NCBI GenBank assembly: GCA_007922225.1
Contig: ML679961.1
Location: 6,989,702 to 7,053,701, forward strand
DNA: 64,000 nucleotides
DNA from: Emydura subglobosa
Taxonomy: Eukaryota > Chordata > Testudines > Chelidae
Direction of reading: 5' to 3'
Below, one piece after another: positions 1 to 12,883 of the stretch. The stretch's first letter is position 1. The number at the start of each line of letters is the position of its first letter. The notes under the pieces were generated by a model. The model worked only from the letters and a program-made list of their open reading frames with translations. It searched no databases and was not told the origin of the DNA. A program made the translations under genes and the position numbers.

Positions 1-2957
1 GGTCGACCACGACAGCTGTTGCTGTGGTCTCTGGCTCACTTCCCCTGTCCGAGATGTGACCTGGCTGATGTCTCTCCTTTACTGGTCTCGCGCGTGCTGG
101 GCAGAGCAGGATGGACCATCTCATCTCGTCCTGCTCTTGCCATGTGGGACAGTTGGCTTTGGGGCCAAGTGAAAAGCTGAGAGGAGAACAGGCGGAAGGG
201 AACGGGGGATGGAAGGAAAGGCAGACACGAGAGGGCGGTAAAAGCAGGTCTCTGGCGTATCAGGCTGGATCCTCACTGGGGCCAAGTGATCGTCAGGCAG
301 CCCCACTGGCGCACTAAGGTCTGGCTGTCGCAATGATCTGATGGCACTCAAGGCTCACAAACAGAGAACAGAGTCCCTGGAGCAAAGTGAAGGCCAGCTA
401 GCTGGCTCTCTGGGAGACCCTTGGTCAATTCCGTAACCCCCACCCTTTTTAAGGACCACAGAAAAGGGGGGATAGGCAGAATAGCCCATCTTCATGATGG
501 GGCTCACCAGTCAGGTCTGATTGCCAACACTCCAATTTTAGTCCATCGATTTCCAGGCCACACCTTCGTGCTCACCAGCCATGATCTCCCCAGTGCTGGA
601 GTTGTACCAGGGAGGCCTTCTTGTTTGGATTTACCCAGCCGTGTGTCTCCTTTTTGTACCTTGCCCCATCAGCACTTGCTAGGGGTGCCTGGAACATTTT
701 ATAAGCTTTCATTGGCCTTCCCACGGATGAGCTCACAAGGAGGTAGGCTTGCCACAGCCCAATTATTAAAACAGAATCCTCTTCTACCCCACAGCCGGGC
801 GTTCATGCCCCCTGCTGCTGAGGTTACCGTTTTCATTGGGGTAACCCAAAATTCAGCCCTTCCTATAGCCATTGTTTTGAAAAAATAAGTCCCTGTGCAT
901 GTCAGCTGGATGATTCCACACAGAACACCAGATTAGTCTTGGTTCATCGGCATGCACAGGGCACAGCGTGCACATTCTGTATGCCAGCTCCATCCCAATG
1001 AGCTGGAAGGGAATTAAACAAGTAACTTCATCTCTTTACAAGAGACCAGCTATCCTCCCCTCCACCCAGCCTCACAGAGGGGACCAGGTGATTTGTATCA
1101 TGGAATTACATGAACCGTACAGACTGTTGGTGCAGTTTCAAGGCCTGCCATCTTTGGCAGCGGCCCTTTAAACAATTTCAAGAGCTGAGAGAATATGATG
1201 AAAACCCTTCAGCTTCTAGACCAGTGTTACAAGGGAAAAATGACAGCTTTCGTTGCATGGTATCTTGCTATCAGGCATGGGATTCTCGACATTCACTGGA
1301 CAAATATATCTGCCAAGAACAGCTGTCCACTCACAGTTCTTTTGAAGGTTTTGGTTTGTTGGGGTTTTTGGTTTTTTTAATACAAAACCACACAATTCTC
1401 TGCATACGCATACATTACACTTTACTACAGATCCCTCTAGAGAAGAAAGGGAGATCAGAAATATAAGATCTAGAAGAATCCAACTGGAATTCAAGCGATC
1501 CCTTGTTAAGCCATCTCTCCTTTCTTGGATTTCATGCTGTCCCCTGCTCAAAAGCACAGAGGGGAAAGGATTACACGATTTACATACAGATGTGACATAA
1601 CAAAGGGAGATGCCAGCTACAGATTCTAAAGGCCCAATGGCTCAGCTGTTCAGCACCAGAACTCCAGCTCAAGTCAAGGAGGAGCAGCAGGTGCTTGGCA
1701 CCTCTGAAAACCACCATTTACATCTTTCTCTCCGACAGACAGCTAGGAAGGCTACCATAGATTACGTTTAGCATTCCTCAGATCCCCGCCTAATCCTAGA
1801 AAGGTCTTGAAATTGACAATACGAAGTTCCCCTGAGCCAGGCACCTTTCTGGGGAAGACGAAGAGCACATCAGCCTAGCGCTGGCCCAAAACCCATTTCC
1901 TACTTAGCCATGAGCTTGAAATGACGGACTGAAACAAAGAAAGGAGAAACAGGAGAGGAACGGCTGACAGACACAAAGGCACTGGGCGGTCTGAGGCATT
2001 GCATCTCCGGATTGTCAGGCCCAATGAGCTTTTACTTAGCTTGTCCAGAAATCTTTGTGCCAAATGACTGACCCGGCGCTTGGGGGAGAAAACCAGAGCT
2101 GGTTCAAGCACTTTCCCGATGGAAAGGAATTCTCCCACCCGTAGAACTCTGCTGGACTATACGTATCCTTTACATTTCCTGTTGTCAAACTTTTATCTCG
2201 GATGGCTGCTGCAGGAAATAGGATTGCTCTTCCTGTAGCTTGTTCAGCATCTCTTCTGCTCTGTGCGTGATTTCAGTGCACACTGGTCCTTCAGCTACAT
2301 TTCAATGCCATACGTTTAGCACTCAAAAAGCTGTCCAGTTGTCCTTCCCTCAGGAAGCTCAATTATTCTGATAGCTTTAAGTCCGATTTGTTTCCCCGAT
2401 AACTTCAGTCTGTTTAACATGGTCTTTTTTCCCCTTTAATGAAGGCTACATGAACCCTTCAGCTCTCAAGTCCCTTCTCAAATGCTCCGTCAGCACTTTG
2501 TCCCACTAACTTATCCTCTATGTCCAAAAATGGGTCGTTCAAGGGCCTGAGTTGTCGAACTTCGTAACTAGAGATGCAATAGCAGCCTGGACACTTCGTG
2601 TGTGCATCAGTTCCAGCCAGAATTCCCTTGAGATAGTCACTGGGCCCAAAGAGAGCTGCTCTGCATTTCTCCTGCTGTGTTTCACCATTCAGAAGCGCTG
2701 TCTTGGCCTGTCTCGCTGTTTTTGCTGCAGAGATTTTTATAAGGGATAATGCAAACAAGCTTAACCTCGAAATGGGCAGATTACTAGAGAACCAATTCCC
2801 GCTTCCACGGGGACGCAGACGTTCTCTCTCACTCTGCTGGTTCTGCCCCAGAAGGCCCCAAACCTCCCAGCTACGACAAGCTAACCAAGTGGGACCCCGG
2901 AATTTTTCCTTTTCTATTGCCAATGACCATTTTCCACCTCACCTGCCTACCACCAGC
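1..2957. other. NIN intronic sequence, nothing recognised
   Basis: This stretch lies downstream of the second NIN coding exon on the minus strand, so it should be intron. I looked on the minus strand for the next ninein coding exon and did not find one. A 155-codon open stretch at 421-888 on the plus strand begins at TTG, has no recognisable motif and no splice context, and I do not treat it as a gene. No clear transposon ends were seen. Confidence 0.5.
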
Positions 2958-2965
2958 CACTAGAC

Positions 2966-3237
2966 CAGGGGTTCTCAAATTGGGGGGTCAGGATCCTTCA
3001 CGAGATTATTGGGGGGGGAGGTTGCAAGCTGTCAGCCCCTGCACATGCCAGGGCTGTGGCTGAAAGCCCTTCAGAGCTGGGTGGCTGGAGAGAAGCAGCT
3101 GCTGGCCGGGTGCTCTGAAGGCAGTGCCGCCCCCAACAGCAGGGCAGAAGTAAGGGTGACATGGCCTGGAGGGGGTCATCACAGCCTGAAATATTTTCAA
3201 AGGGGGTCCCAGAAAAAAAAAAGTCTGCGAACCCCCG
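2966..3237. mobile_element. Non-autonomous hAT-like transposon with perfect 8-bp target duplication
   Basis: The 272-bp element starts CAGGGGTTCTCAAA and ends with the inverted form (reverse complement CGGGGGTTCGCAGA). The direct repeat CACTAGAC lies immediately outside both ends, at 2958-2965 and 3238-3245. An 8-bp target duplication and CAG-type termini are typical of hAT elements. There is no coding capacity, so it was mobilised in trans. The interior is G-rich. It sits in a NIN intron. Confidence 0.85.
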
Positions 3238-3245
3238 CACTAGAC

Positions 3246-4597
3246 TGTGGCACGAACTTCACAGTCAAGGAGGATTAAGTGTCCATCAGGCCTGCAACGT
3301 TGCTCTTTAGCCAGCCACTAGGAGTTAAGGCAAAATGAAGAGAGCACCTTCCGTTCCAGGACTGAAACTCACCTCCACCGTCACCTAGAAAGTCAGTCAC
3401 CCACGAGCCCAGGTCTTTTGTGCCAAAATGAACCCGTAGCAACCGAGCCTCAGGGGAAGTAGAAATTGCCCAAAGAGGTACGGGCTTGCAAGTCCAGTCG
3501 AACAAGTCGCTGTGTTGCTGCAATGCTAGAACAGTAACAGGGCCTCCCCCCACACACATTTTTTTTTTTTTAAAAACATCTTTCAAAAGTTGCTGTGAAA
3601 TGTAAGGGATTCAAACTACTACATTAACTTATGGGAGAGACCTAGCTCCCACCGGAACTTATCTAGCCATCATCGCTGCCCTGACAGCCCCAGCTGATGG
3701 TTATATTCAGAATTCGTGTCCCCCTAGTGATAACAGAAGCCTGCCTTCAAATGAAGAGGACACAAACTGAAAGCTAGTCTTATCTCTATCGCTCAAAAGA
3801 TTCCATTTAATACTGAGGAGACCTTAGGAAATAAACTGCACATTGCAACTTGTTACACAGAACAGGTTTTCTTCAGAAAGCATTAAGCACGTCTGCACCA
3901 TTGGGATTCCCTTCTTGTGTTTCTCTAGATTAATTACTCAAACATTACAACTAGCAAACACCCCTGTGTGGAGCAGAGATCAGCTCCTCTGCATCAGTGA
4001 TGTGCACAGCTACGCAACCACCACATGGAGCTGCAATCTGGGTTTGCGCACTTGACCTTTCCCGCTGCAATCAGACCATGCAAAACAGTCATCAATCAAG
4101 CCCAGAGCAAGGGTATAAGCTTCATGATATCATTTCTCCTGTAAGTTGAATAAGGCAGGAGCAGAACCAATTCAGACTATGGAAAGTGACAATTTGTGTT
4201 GTTCATTTAAAAATTCATCTCAGCTTTTCTGAGCACACCTGATCACTTCCTTTCAGGCTCCTGAGAAGAACGAGACAATGAACCTAGCATTTATCAAACT
4301 GAAATTACACGAATTTTGTTGTCAGGCTGAAGGTCAACAGGGAATAGATAGGATATAGAGTCATTACACGCTGGCATCCCATGTAACTCACCATCATTAT
4401 GTTCTCCACCAACAAGCATTAGCGCTGGCTATACTCTCCGTCCGTCCATCCTTCCCCCACCCCCTCACCTTAATGATCACTCAAATAATGCCAGGAACTG
4501 GCTCGCTTTTTGTGGGGGGGTTGAAGGCTTGAAGTGTCTCTCTTTGCCATGTAAATTAGCTAGACTGTTGTATTCTGTTATAAAAAACTCAAAATTA
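3246..4597. other. NIN intronic sequence, nothing recognised
   Basis: No exon, RNA gene or bounded repeat could be supported. A short homopolymer T run lies near 3560. Confidence 0.4.
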
Positions 4598-4830
4598 CCG
4601 ATATTATTATTACAGGAGTTTCTGGAGGCTGAAACCAAGATCAGAGACCCATTGTGCTAGGTAGCAAGACATAGTCCCTGCTCAGACGTGCTCACAATCT
4701 AAATAGAAGAGAAAGAAATGAGAGGGAAAGGAAGTATAATCCCCATTCCACAACTGGGAAACTGAACCAGAGACATTATGTGACTTGGATCCCTATCTCC
4801 CAAGTCCCAGTCCACTGCTTAAACCATACC
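4598..4830 (+). repeat. MIR-like (CORE-SINE/L2-related) fragment
   Basis: The stretch has the order expected of an amniote MIR-like repeat: an ATT-repeat start, a 'cattgtgctagg' block, a 'cacaatctaaat' block, then a core resembling 'aactgggaaactga...agagacattatgtgactt'. It is diverged and has no clear target duplication. The family assignment comes from remembered repeat consensus, not from alignment. Confidence 0.5.
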
Positions 4831-5084
4831 AACATCCTTTCTCCATAACTTATTAAATGGAGTAACGTTACCTTCTACCTGTGCTACAGGAGAGCACAGC
4901 AGATCTCTGTGCTGTGCAGATCTCTTCTCATGCAGTGAGTGCTAGTTATCACACCGTCACTCAAAAGCAATGCAAGCATTTCTCCAAAACTCCGGAGTTT
5001 GGAAGGCCCATCTTATTTTAACAGCTGTGGATTCATCAGTGTCTGTACTTGACGGCGTGAGGCTCCTAACACACAGGGGCATAT

Positions 5085-5225
5085 ACAAGAGGTTACTAAG
5101 GGAGGTTGTGGAATCCCCAGCAGTGGAGGTTTTTAAGGACAGGTTAGACAGACACCTGCCAGGAATGGTGCAGGTAGACTTGATCCTGCCTCAGAGTGGG
5201 CGGGGCTAGATGACCTCAACGTCCG
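5085..5225 (+). mobile_element. CR1 LINE, 3' fragment
   Basis: The fragment encodes the conserved C-terminal end of CR1 reverse transcriptase ('REVVESPAVEVFKDRLDRHL') and continues into the usual 3' tail (gatcctgcctcagag...ctagatgacct). It is diverged, 5'-truncated, and inside a NIN intron only about 330 bp from the exon at 5557-5638. Confidence 0.8.
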
Positions 5226-5556
5226 TAACACTTCTTGCTGCGTAACACTGTTTCTAGAATTCCTTATGCCTGTCCGGGCATTTAGACCATGGTGAGAAGT
5301 GGGATATCAACACCCAATAAAGTGTGCATAAAACCAAACAGGTTTTCTGCCATCGACCAGAATTCTCCCCTCTCCCAATTCCAGGAGCAGGAGGTTTTTA
5401 AAAGGAAAGTCCTGCCAAAGGAACACGAGAAAAGCCTGTGTTTCAGCACCTATAAGGCCCCAGAACTTGTATCCAACTCCCTGTATAAATCCTGCTGACG
5501 CCCTCCTTTCTCAAGCACAGAAAAGGTTTCTTCAAGCACATTAAGAGAAACGTTAC

Positions 5557-5638
5557 CTGGTTCTTGGAAGTCCTCTTCATTCGATAAGGTTCGGGACAAG
5601 ATAAGGATCAGTGCTTCTTTAAACTGGTCAAAGTGGAC
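5557..5638 (-). CDS. NIN: Ninein, second coding exon (residues 63-89 and the first base of codon 90)
   Basis: Ninein is a coiled-coil protein of the mother-centriole subdistal appendages. It anchors microtubule minus ends and acts as a dynein-dynactin adaptor. This 82-nt exon encodes 27 residues, opening VHFDQFKEALILILSR and ending NEEDFQEP, plus the first base of the next codon. The peptide matches the vertebrate ninein N-terminus as I remember it. The upstream acceptor reads tctctttcaag before GTC. The donor after CCAG is gtaacg. It enters in phase 0, matching the exon at 17313-17519, and leaves in phase 1. The paralogue NINL differs clearly here. The following exon was not found in the 5.5 kb to the left and should lie outside the window. 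Confidence 0.93.
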
Positions 5639-7557
5639 CTTGAAAGAGAGAAAGAAAAACAAATAAATAATTCAACCAGCACAGGCCCTTTAACATGAGC
5701 AAGGAAATCCTGGGTAAAAGCCTGCAGTGACACCACATTATTCATTCAAACAAATCTGTTGAAGTGGATGGCGCTCCATACATAACCCAGACCACTTCTT
5801 TGAAGGCACAGATTTGTTTAAAGACAAAACAACGATTGCAAAAGTCACAAATGAGCCTCAACTTTGTTTACTGGGAGTGGGGGCACAGAAGGAGTGACAG
5901 AGAACATGGAGACATCCCCGCATTTATATGAATGGTGAACAGTGCGTGAGAGTACAGCAGAGGGTTATGGGACAACCATTCTGATACATCAGATGGATTC
6001 TTCTATAGACCAGTGACCATAACAGTGCTTCCTACCAAACGGATCTCAGCCCAGTGACCGACACAGCATCTTTCACAACAGCGAGGCCCAAGGCGGTGTC
6101 AAAGCACCAACACTGTCTGCTAGTTTAGCCCCACCTGGAGTCTTCAGACATAACTTCTACCTCCGCACTTTGCCCAATCCAGTCACTTCTCAGCACCTGG
6201 TACAGCGGCTTCATTTCTCTCTGCATTTAAAGTATAGTGTCTTAGTGTTTAAGGAAATAGTAAGGTCTTCTTCTCTTCCTTCCCAGTCTCAGAAACACAG
6301 CCCGGGTTATTTGGAGGGTCCTTCTTTGCGTGGGCAGGCACGTCTGAGTGCGAACACGCTGAGGGGAAGCTAAGCAGAGCTAGCAAAATTGTATAGGCGA
6401 ATAGTAAGTTCTCTGAAAAAAAATGTGCATTTTGGCCAAAAAGCTGAAAAAAAAAAATTGGAAACGGCCAAAGAATTTGTTTCAAATCAACCTTTCATTT
6501 CAAATCGAGCCCAACAAAATTCTTTCAAAGTTCCATTTTGGCAAGAAAAAAAAAAGGTGTTTCGGTTCAAAACTAATTATTTTTTTCCCCTTGATTTTTG
6601 GGGTCAGCCACTGAACCAAAGAGCACCAAACTCGGCTCCAAAGCGAGGTACCAGAACTAGACGAACGTTTTCCACTGAAAGGCCCAGCTCCTGTGAACCG
6701 TCTCTCTGCGGCACTCGTGAGTCTCCTGTTGCTGGCTGAGTGACACCGTTCCAGTGCAACACAGAGGTCCTGGTGGGAAAGGTGGGATGATCTCAGGTAG
6801 CTAGCTAGGCCCAGTCCCCCGGAGGGCTCCAATACCAGGGCTGGGACCGTTAATTGGATGCTGAATTCACTGAGGAGCTAAAGCAGAACACCGAGATGAT
6901 GTGATCCCAGACATCGGTGTCGCTAGGCCAACCAGCTGCTGCATTTTGGAACAGTTATGAGCTTTTTTGGCATGCACAGATTAACCAAGCCTGAAGTACT
7001 ATCACTTCTCCTACATCGCCCCCAAGAAGAGACCTGCTCCTAGTCGCCCACGATCCATAGAGAACTAACCACGCTCACCACGGGGGTTAGCGGGTGGCAC
7101 AGACAGAACATTTTTACGCTGATTCCTGAGCACACTAGAAAGCAGCTCAGTTACCCGGTGATAGAGAATTCGAGCATTGAACGACGTGCATAAATCAGGA
7201 CTTAGCAGTAGGTAGCTAGAAGAGACTTGTCCTGCCCCTTGGACAGTGCCGATTAAAAGTGCGTTGAGTCCTCTGACCAGACTAGTTTTAAGTTTCTTGC
7301 TAAGCTGCTCTGCGAAACATTTGAACGAACGAACATTTTGTTAGCTGGAGATTTCTGGTTCGACTCTCCACAGTGAAATACTTCGTGTTCTTGTAGCCAT
7401 ATGGCGATGAGTGAGTGACAGAGAAATGCTTATAAATAGCGGTAATTAAGCCTCAGAACACCCACTGAAACGAATCGGGGAATTTTACACATTTTGGCTC
7501 GAGTGTTTCGAGCCTGCATCCTGACCGCAGTGCGTACCCGTTTATAAGGTAGGGATA

Positions 7558-8398
7558 GGATACAGAGTGACCTAAACAAACTGGAGGATTGGGCCAAAAG
7601 AAATCTAATGAGGTTCAACAAAGATAAGTGCAGAGTCCTCCACTTAGGAAGGAAGAATCCCATGCACAGCTACAGACTGGGGACCGACGAGCTGGGCAGC
7701 AGCTCTGCAGAAAAGGACCTGGGGGTAACAGTGGATAAAAAGCTGGATATGAGTCAGCAGTGTGCCCTGGTTGTCAAGAAGGCTAATAGCATATTGGGCT
7801 GCATTAGGAGAGGCGTTGCCAGCAGATCGAGGGAAGTGATTATTCCCCTCTATTCGGCACTGGTGAGGCCGCATTTAGAATATTGTGTCCAGTTTTGGGC
7901 CCCCCACTACAAAAAGGATGTGGACAAGTTGGAGAGAGTGCAGCGGAGGGCAACCAAAATGATTAGGGGGCTGGAGCACAGGACTTATGAGGAGAGGCTG
8001 AGGGAACTGGGCTTGTTTAGTCTGCAGAAGAGAAGAGTGAGGGGGGATTTGATAGCGGCCTTTAACTACCTGAAAGGGGGTTCCAGGGAGGATGGGGCTA
8101 GGCTGTCCTCGGTGGTGACAGATGACAGAACAAGGAGCAACGGTCTCAAGTTGCAGGGTGGGAGGTCTAGGTTGGACATTAGGAAAAAGTTTTTCACTAG
8201 GAGGGTCGTGAAGCACTGGAATGGGTTACCTAGGGAGGTGGTGGAATCTCCATCCTTAGAGGTTTTTAAGCTGAGGCTTGACAAAGCCCTGGTTGGGATG
8301 ATATAGCTGAGGTTAGTCCTGCTTTGAGCAGGGGGTTGGACTAGATACCTCCTGAGGTCCCTTCCAACTCTAATCTTCTATGATTCTATGATTCTATA
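7558..8398 (+). mobile_element. CR1 LINE, 5'-truncated, with a long intact reverse-transcriptase C-terminal frame
   Basis: A frame with no stop codon runs from 7608 to 8306 (232 codons) and encodes the C-terminal part of CR1 ORF2. Visible landmarks are [60 protein letters not shown] and [19 protein letters not shown]. The 3' end has the standard tail (ggactagatacctcctgaggt) and the repeated octamer ATTCTATG. The endonuclease and RT catalytic core are missing through 5' truncation, so it is inactive. The unbroken frame suggests a recent insertion. It sits in a NIN intron on the strand opposite to NIN. Confidence 0.95.
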
Positions 8399-8829
8399 TT
8401 TTCAAGACCATCTACAGGCCTACAAGTCTTGGGTTTTAAATATGGTAAAACAAGAAGGAGGGGGCAGATCCCATAAGCAATTTGAATTCATGCATTTCTG
8501 ACGTCCTGGCCTTTTTGCATCGCCTGTAGGAAGTGCTGTTGCTTTACTGCCATTAACAGTCCCGTGGAAGGGACACAGCCTCCGTTGCAGAATCGTATTT
8601 CAGAATGCCAACCATTTCAGACATCCAGGCTGCAGAGCTGCCCCCAGTTTGCACAGCAAGCCAGAAAAAGAACACAGGACAACGGGGGGGAAAGCGATGA
8701 AATGTGGCTCAGCTGCAAGCCGCAGCGAACCTCAGGGATTTCAGCCACATAAATCTGAATAGCATTCTCAGCGCTGCACAGGAGTTGATTTGCACGTTGC
8801 GAAAAACCTCTCATGCCACGAACTGCCAA

Positions 8830-9002
8830 GGCCTCGTCTACACCAGCAAACTTGGGGGCCATGAATACATGACTGGTGCTAGTCTGCCAGTGGTAGCAGC
8901 TCTAGTATACAGGACTAAACTTGATGGGGCTGTCCAGGTAGTGAATTCCAGCTAAGTGTTGCTAGAGTTCATCCACAGCCGTACTGCCTAGCCAGACAAG
9001 CC
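8830..9002. mobile_element. Possible short inverted-repeat (MITE-like) element
   Basis: The stretch begins ggcctcgtctacacc and ends gccagacaagcc, giving weakly inverted ends of the 'GGCTTGTCTACAC' type seen several times in this window. No target duplication was found. The assignment is tentative. Confidence 0.35.
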
Positions 9003-9985
9003 ATCTTTACTGACAATGGGGTGCATTTTTGAGCTTGGGTTAACCTAAGCACGCGACCTACCCTGAGGTAAATAGCGAAGACAAGACACTTTAGTTCTAC
9101 CATGAGATCAACTAGGTGAGGTCAACAGTACGCCGCCATCTAGCCCCACGGAGGTAAAAACTACAGAGCCTTGTCTGCACAGAGTATTTAATCTCAGGAC
9201 AGCTCGCGCACATCAGTTACCCTGAGGTTAAAAACAACGCATCTTTACCAGCAGTGAAGGACAAGGCCACAGAAATAGTTATCCTCAACACAGGGCAAAT
9301 CACAGAGCAGCCAGCGAGCAATGGAAGAGTAGCAATATGCAGATTGCTGTACAGACACACGGCTGCTACGGAAAAGAAACAACCCTGCCGCCTGTCTGCT
9401 AGCACAAATGAAGTCTGCACTGAACGGTTCAAATCACCACTAGATTTTAAAACACATGCACAAGAAGTAATTAAACAGAGTTAGATACATGTTCAGTAAA
9501 GAAACTTGTTAGTGACTACTTCATCTGAATACTAATCGCCGCCATTCGTTCTCCATATATTTCAAAATGCTGGTATACTTCAAAGGGCAGTTTACAGGGA
9601 TGGGAGAATTTGCCTGATTAAAAAAAAACTTGACATTTAAACTAAATTAGCATGAATAAAAGATGAAGGAGTTAGATTAACAGCTCCCCCCTGCATCATC
9701 TTCTCTGGGGTGGGGGAGGGGACGGACGTCAGCCCAGTCTGCACTAGGAAACTGGCCCAGTGATAACAATGGGGAACTCAAAGCCAGTCTGAATACATTA
9801 GCAGTTAAACCATTTTCAGCACCGGTTCAGAGGACCGACCGCTGACAGCATTAAATCAACGTTCCGGTGTAGATGGGGCCCTGGACAGGGTGGAAGGGGT
9901 CGTTTGGTCCTGTTTCACATCCCACACCACATTCCCCGACTTCAGTGCCCTGTAATTTCCTCTCAAATGGGAGAATTATGTAAAG

Positions 9986-10379
9986 CAGTGGTTCTCAACC
10001 AGGGGTACACAGAGGTCTTCCAGGGGGTACATCAGCTCATCTACACAGTTGCCTAGTTTTACAAAAGGCTACATAAAAAGCACTAATGAAGTCAGTACAA
10101 ACTAAAATTTCATAGAGACAATGACTTGTTTATACCGCTCTAAATCCTGCACACTGAAATGCAAGTACAATATTTATCAAATAAATCAATAGGAACATAA
10201 TCATATGGAAACAATGAGAAAGGAAGCAATTTTTCAGTAATAGCGTGCTGTGGCAGTTTTGTATTTTTATGTTGGATTTCGTAAGCAAGTAGATTTTAAG
10301 TGAAGCGAAGTTTGGAGTACCCGAGACAAATCAGCCTCCTGAAAGGGGTACGGTAGTCTGGAAAGGTTGAGAGCCACTG
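9986..10379. mobile_element. Non-autonomous hAT (Charlie-like) transposon with perfect 8-bp target duplication
   Basis: The 394-bp element begins CAGTGGTTCTCAACC and ends GGTTGAGAGCCACTG, a nearly perfect inverted pair. ATGTAAAG is repeated exactly outside both ends (9978-9985 and 10380-10387). The AT-rich interior has no frame. Termini and target-site length fit the hAT superfamily. Confidence 0.93.
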
Positions 10380-10883
10380 ATGTAAAGCACCGTGCGAGGA
10401 AGAAGGCAAGTCCTAGCAATCAGAACCACCCACTTGCTTTGCCCAAATGACCGGCGCTCAAGAACTTTGTGTGCATAAAAGTTTAGTCAGCGGATCGCTC
10501 CATCCTGCACTGTTTGAGAACCTTGGCAGACTACAGCCAACTGTGCAAATTCAGGGGTGTAAATGACGGATAATCTGCTTTAGTTAATGGGTGTTTGAGA
10601 AAGGTGCTAAAATACTATTAGACATGACTCCTAAAACTTGGACTCGCTGCTTAATTTAGTTAGTGGATTATTCCTACTGTACCTTGGAACAAACTCCAGC
10701 AACTTATAAATATTTGCCAGCAATTTATATGCTCTAAGCAACATGTAAAGACAAAAGGGGTCTGATTCGCCCATCAATGCGCAAAGAAGTCAACCAGACA
10801 CCTCTTTTAGCAGTCAGAGGACCAATAGATGCTTAAGTACTTAAAATAGATATGTATAGCTAGAGAATAGAAAAAAAAAAAAA

Positions 10884-10974
10884 AGCATTGGTATATTGAA
10901 GCATTGGTATATTGTTCTCAACTAACAGAGATCTCATTGTTTTGAAGGAAGCTGCTGCACAATATACCAATGCT
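10884..10974. repeat. Tandem 15-mer plus perfect inverted copy (possible hairpin)
   Basis: AGCATTGGTATATTG occurs at 10884-10898 and again at 10900-10914. Its exact reverse complement occurs at 10960-10974. The second copy and the inverted copy could form a 15-bp stem with a 45-nt loop. It follows a run of A. There is no evidence of transcription. Confidence 0.85.
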
Positions 10975-12374
10975 AAGGGCTTAAAGAGATATTTCCTTCC
11001 AAGCCAGAGTTTGCTACGCAATCAAATGAGTTTTACAAGCAGTGTTAATGAAGGGGAAGGAGAAGGCAGGGGAGGGGGGGAGATAGTGAGTTTCCTTGGT
11101 GTTTAACTCTAGCCAAACAGCTGCACACGGGACAGATGGCCCTCATTTTTACCACACGAAGCAATTTCACCATGACCGCTTCAAGTAGAACCCAAAGGAG
11201 ATTCGTCTGCAGGGAAGGAGCTGATAGTAGTCTTAAAAAATTAACATTGCAATCAGCTATGCAATGGGATTAAATATGCAAATAATTAGTCCTACAATAC
11301 ATCTCCAAGTGAAAACTATAGCGTGTTTAGTAGTGAAACAAAAACCCCGGGTACTTGAGAACACCAACAGGTGCTCCACTTTTACATCCCTCTTCGCCCT
11401 GTCCAAAATTGAGGCTATAAAGGAAACGACAGCATGAATATCCAAAAGTAAGAGTCATCACATTGGAAAAGGGCTGGGATGTCCCTCATGAGGGGTATAA
11501 TTTGGCATGCGTTTTCTGAACGCTAAGATTTAGCTGCTAGAAGGACACGCTCGACTGAAAGAGCTTCACGCGAGGGTTGGTTTGTTTTTTAAACCTGCCA
11601 TTGTCATACAATAAAAATCATTAAAACCAAAGACCAGGGGCGGAGGGGGAATTATTCTCTTTTTGTTTAGGTTGCACATTTGATGATTTTGGCGCTCCAA
11701 TGGAAACTATAAAGCAGACCTTATGTCTATATGAGTCTTCCACAAAATAAAACATTTAAGAGCGAGGAAAATGCGATTGTTAAAATTAAAAAAGAAACAC
11801 ACTCAAAGGGACCCCAGGCAGACACAACACCTCAAACTCTTTAAATGACTGTTTGAAAATCTACTTGGGCCTTTACACCTCAGCTCCTCAAGCCATGGCT
11901 ATTGTCACCATACTATTTCTTTACGGAAACCTTTATTTCCCAGCCATATCTAAAGGCCAACAGATGTCCAGCACACAGAGACTTGAAAAAGCTTATCAGG
12001 ATATGTAAGTGGAAGTACTGTTCTGCGATACTACAAAGCCTGGAAGAGCCACGAATACATCCCACTGAACTCCATTTACCTCAGCTTCTGAAGTCTTAGA
12101 AACTCAAGACAGAAACAAACCTGAGCCCCTTCAAAAGAGAAGGAAGACAGTACAGTGGTGATAGACTTTAAACATACTGTAAATCTAATTGTCTTTTCAA
12201 AGTGCTTTTGATGACGGAAGTCAAACGACATTTCAGAATCTAGCAGCTATCTATTTTGTAGGTCCTGTGAACCACTAGCATAGCATTTTACTACCAAGTT
12301 CCTATAGCATAACAAACAGGAAATACACTGGAGTATAATGACACAGCACTATTTCTGTATGTCATTAGCAACAC

Positions 12375-12470
12375 AGAGGCCCAAATGAGATTCAGGGTCC
12401 CATTGTGCTTGGTGCTGTTAAAAACAGGTAAGGCAAAATCCCAGTCCTTGGGCTTTATAATGATTGCCAG
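12375..12470 (+). repeat. MIR/L2-like fragment
   Basis: A block reading 'gggtcccattgtgcttggtgctgt' followed by 'cccagtccttgggct' resembles the MIR-like element at 4598. It is short and diverged. Confidence 0.35.
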
Positions 12471-12883
12471 TATTGAACAGATTTGGGCTTCTGGGAGAAA
12501 AAAATCTACAGCGGGAAAAAGAAGTTGGGTTTGGTGCACGATTTAGGATAGCCTTGCAAAATTATCATGGGGCTCTCTCGTCCCATGAGAGCAATCTACT
12601 AACCACATCCTTACAAGGAGGAGGAAAACAAGACTAGATTATATTGGATTCACTCACTGAATAAGGCATCTTGTCCCCAGGTAAGAAGAATTTTCCAAGT
12701 ACAAGTAAATCAGAAGATAATATGTACATAGATAGAATGACTCAGTTTCCCCATGATAATTTTCAGGCTAATTGAACTGCGCATTGCAGAATTTTCCTGG
12801 CAGTGTTTTGAAATCCTGAGACCCATTTCAAAGAAGAAAGCTTCCAATAAACTACCATCCTTATTAGCACTAGAAAGAAAACA

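Noticed and set aside
421..888. 155-codon plus-strand open stretch
   Set aside because: It begins at TTG, shows no domain, no splice sites and no codon or motif pattern I recognise, so it is probably chance.
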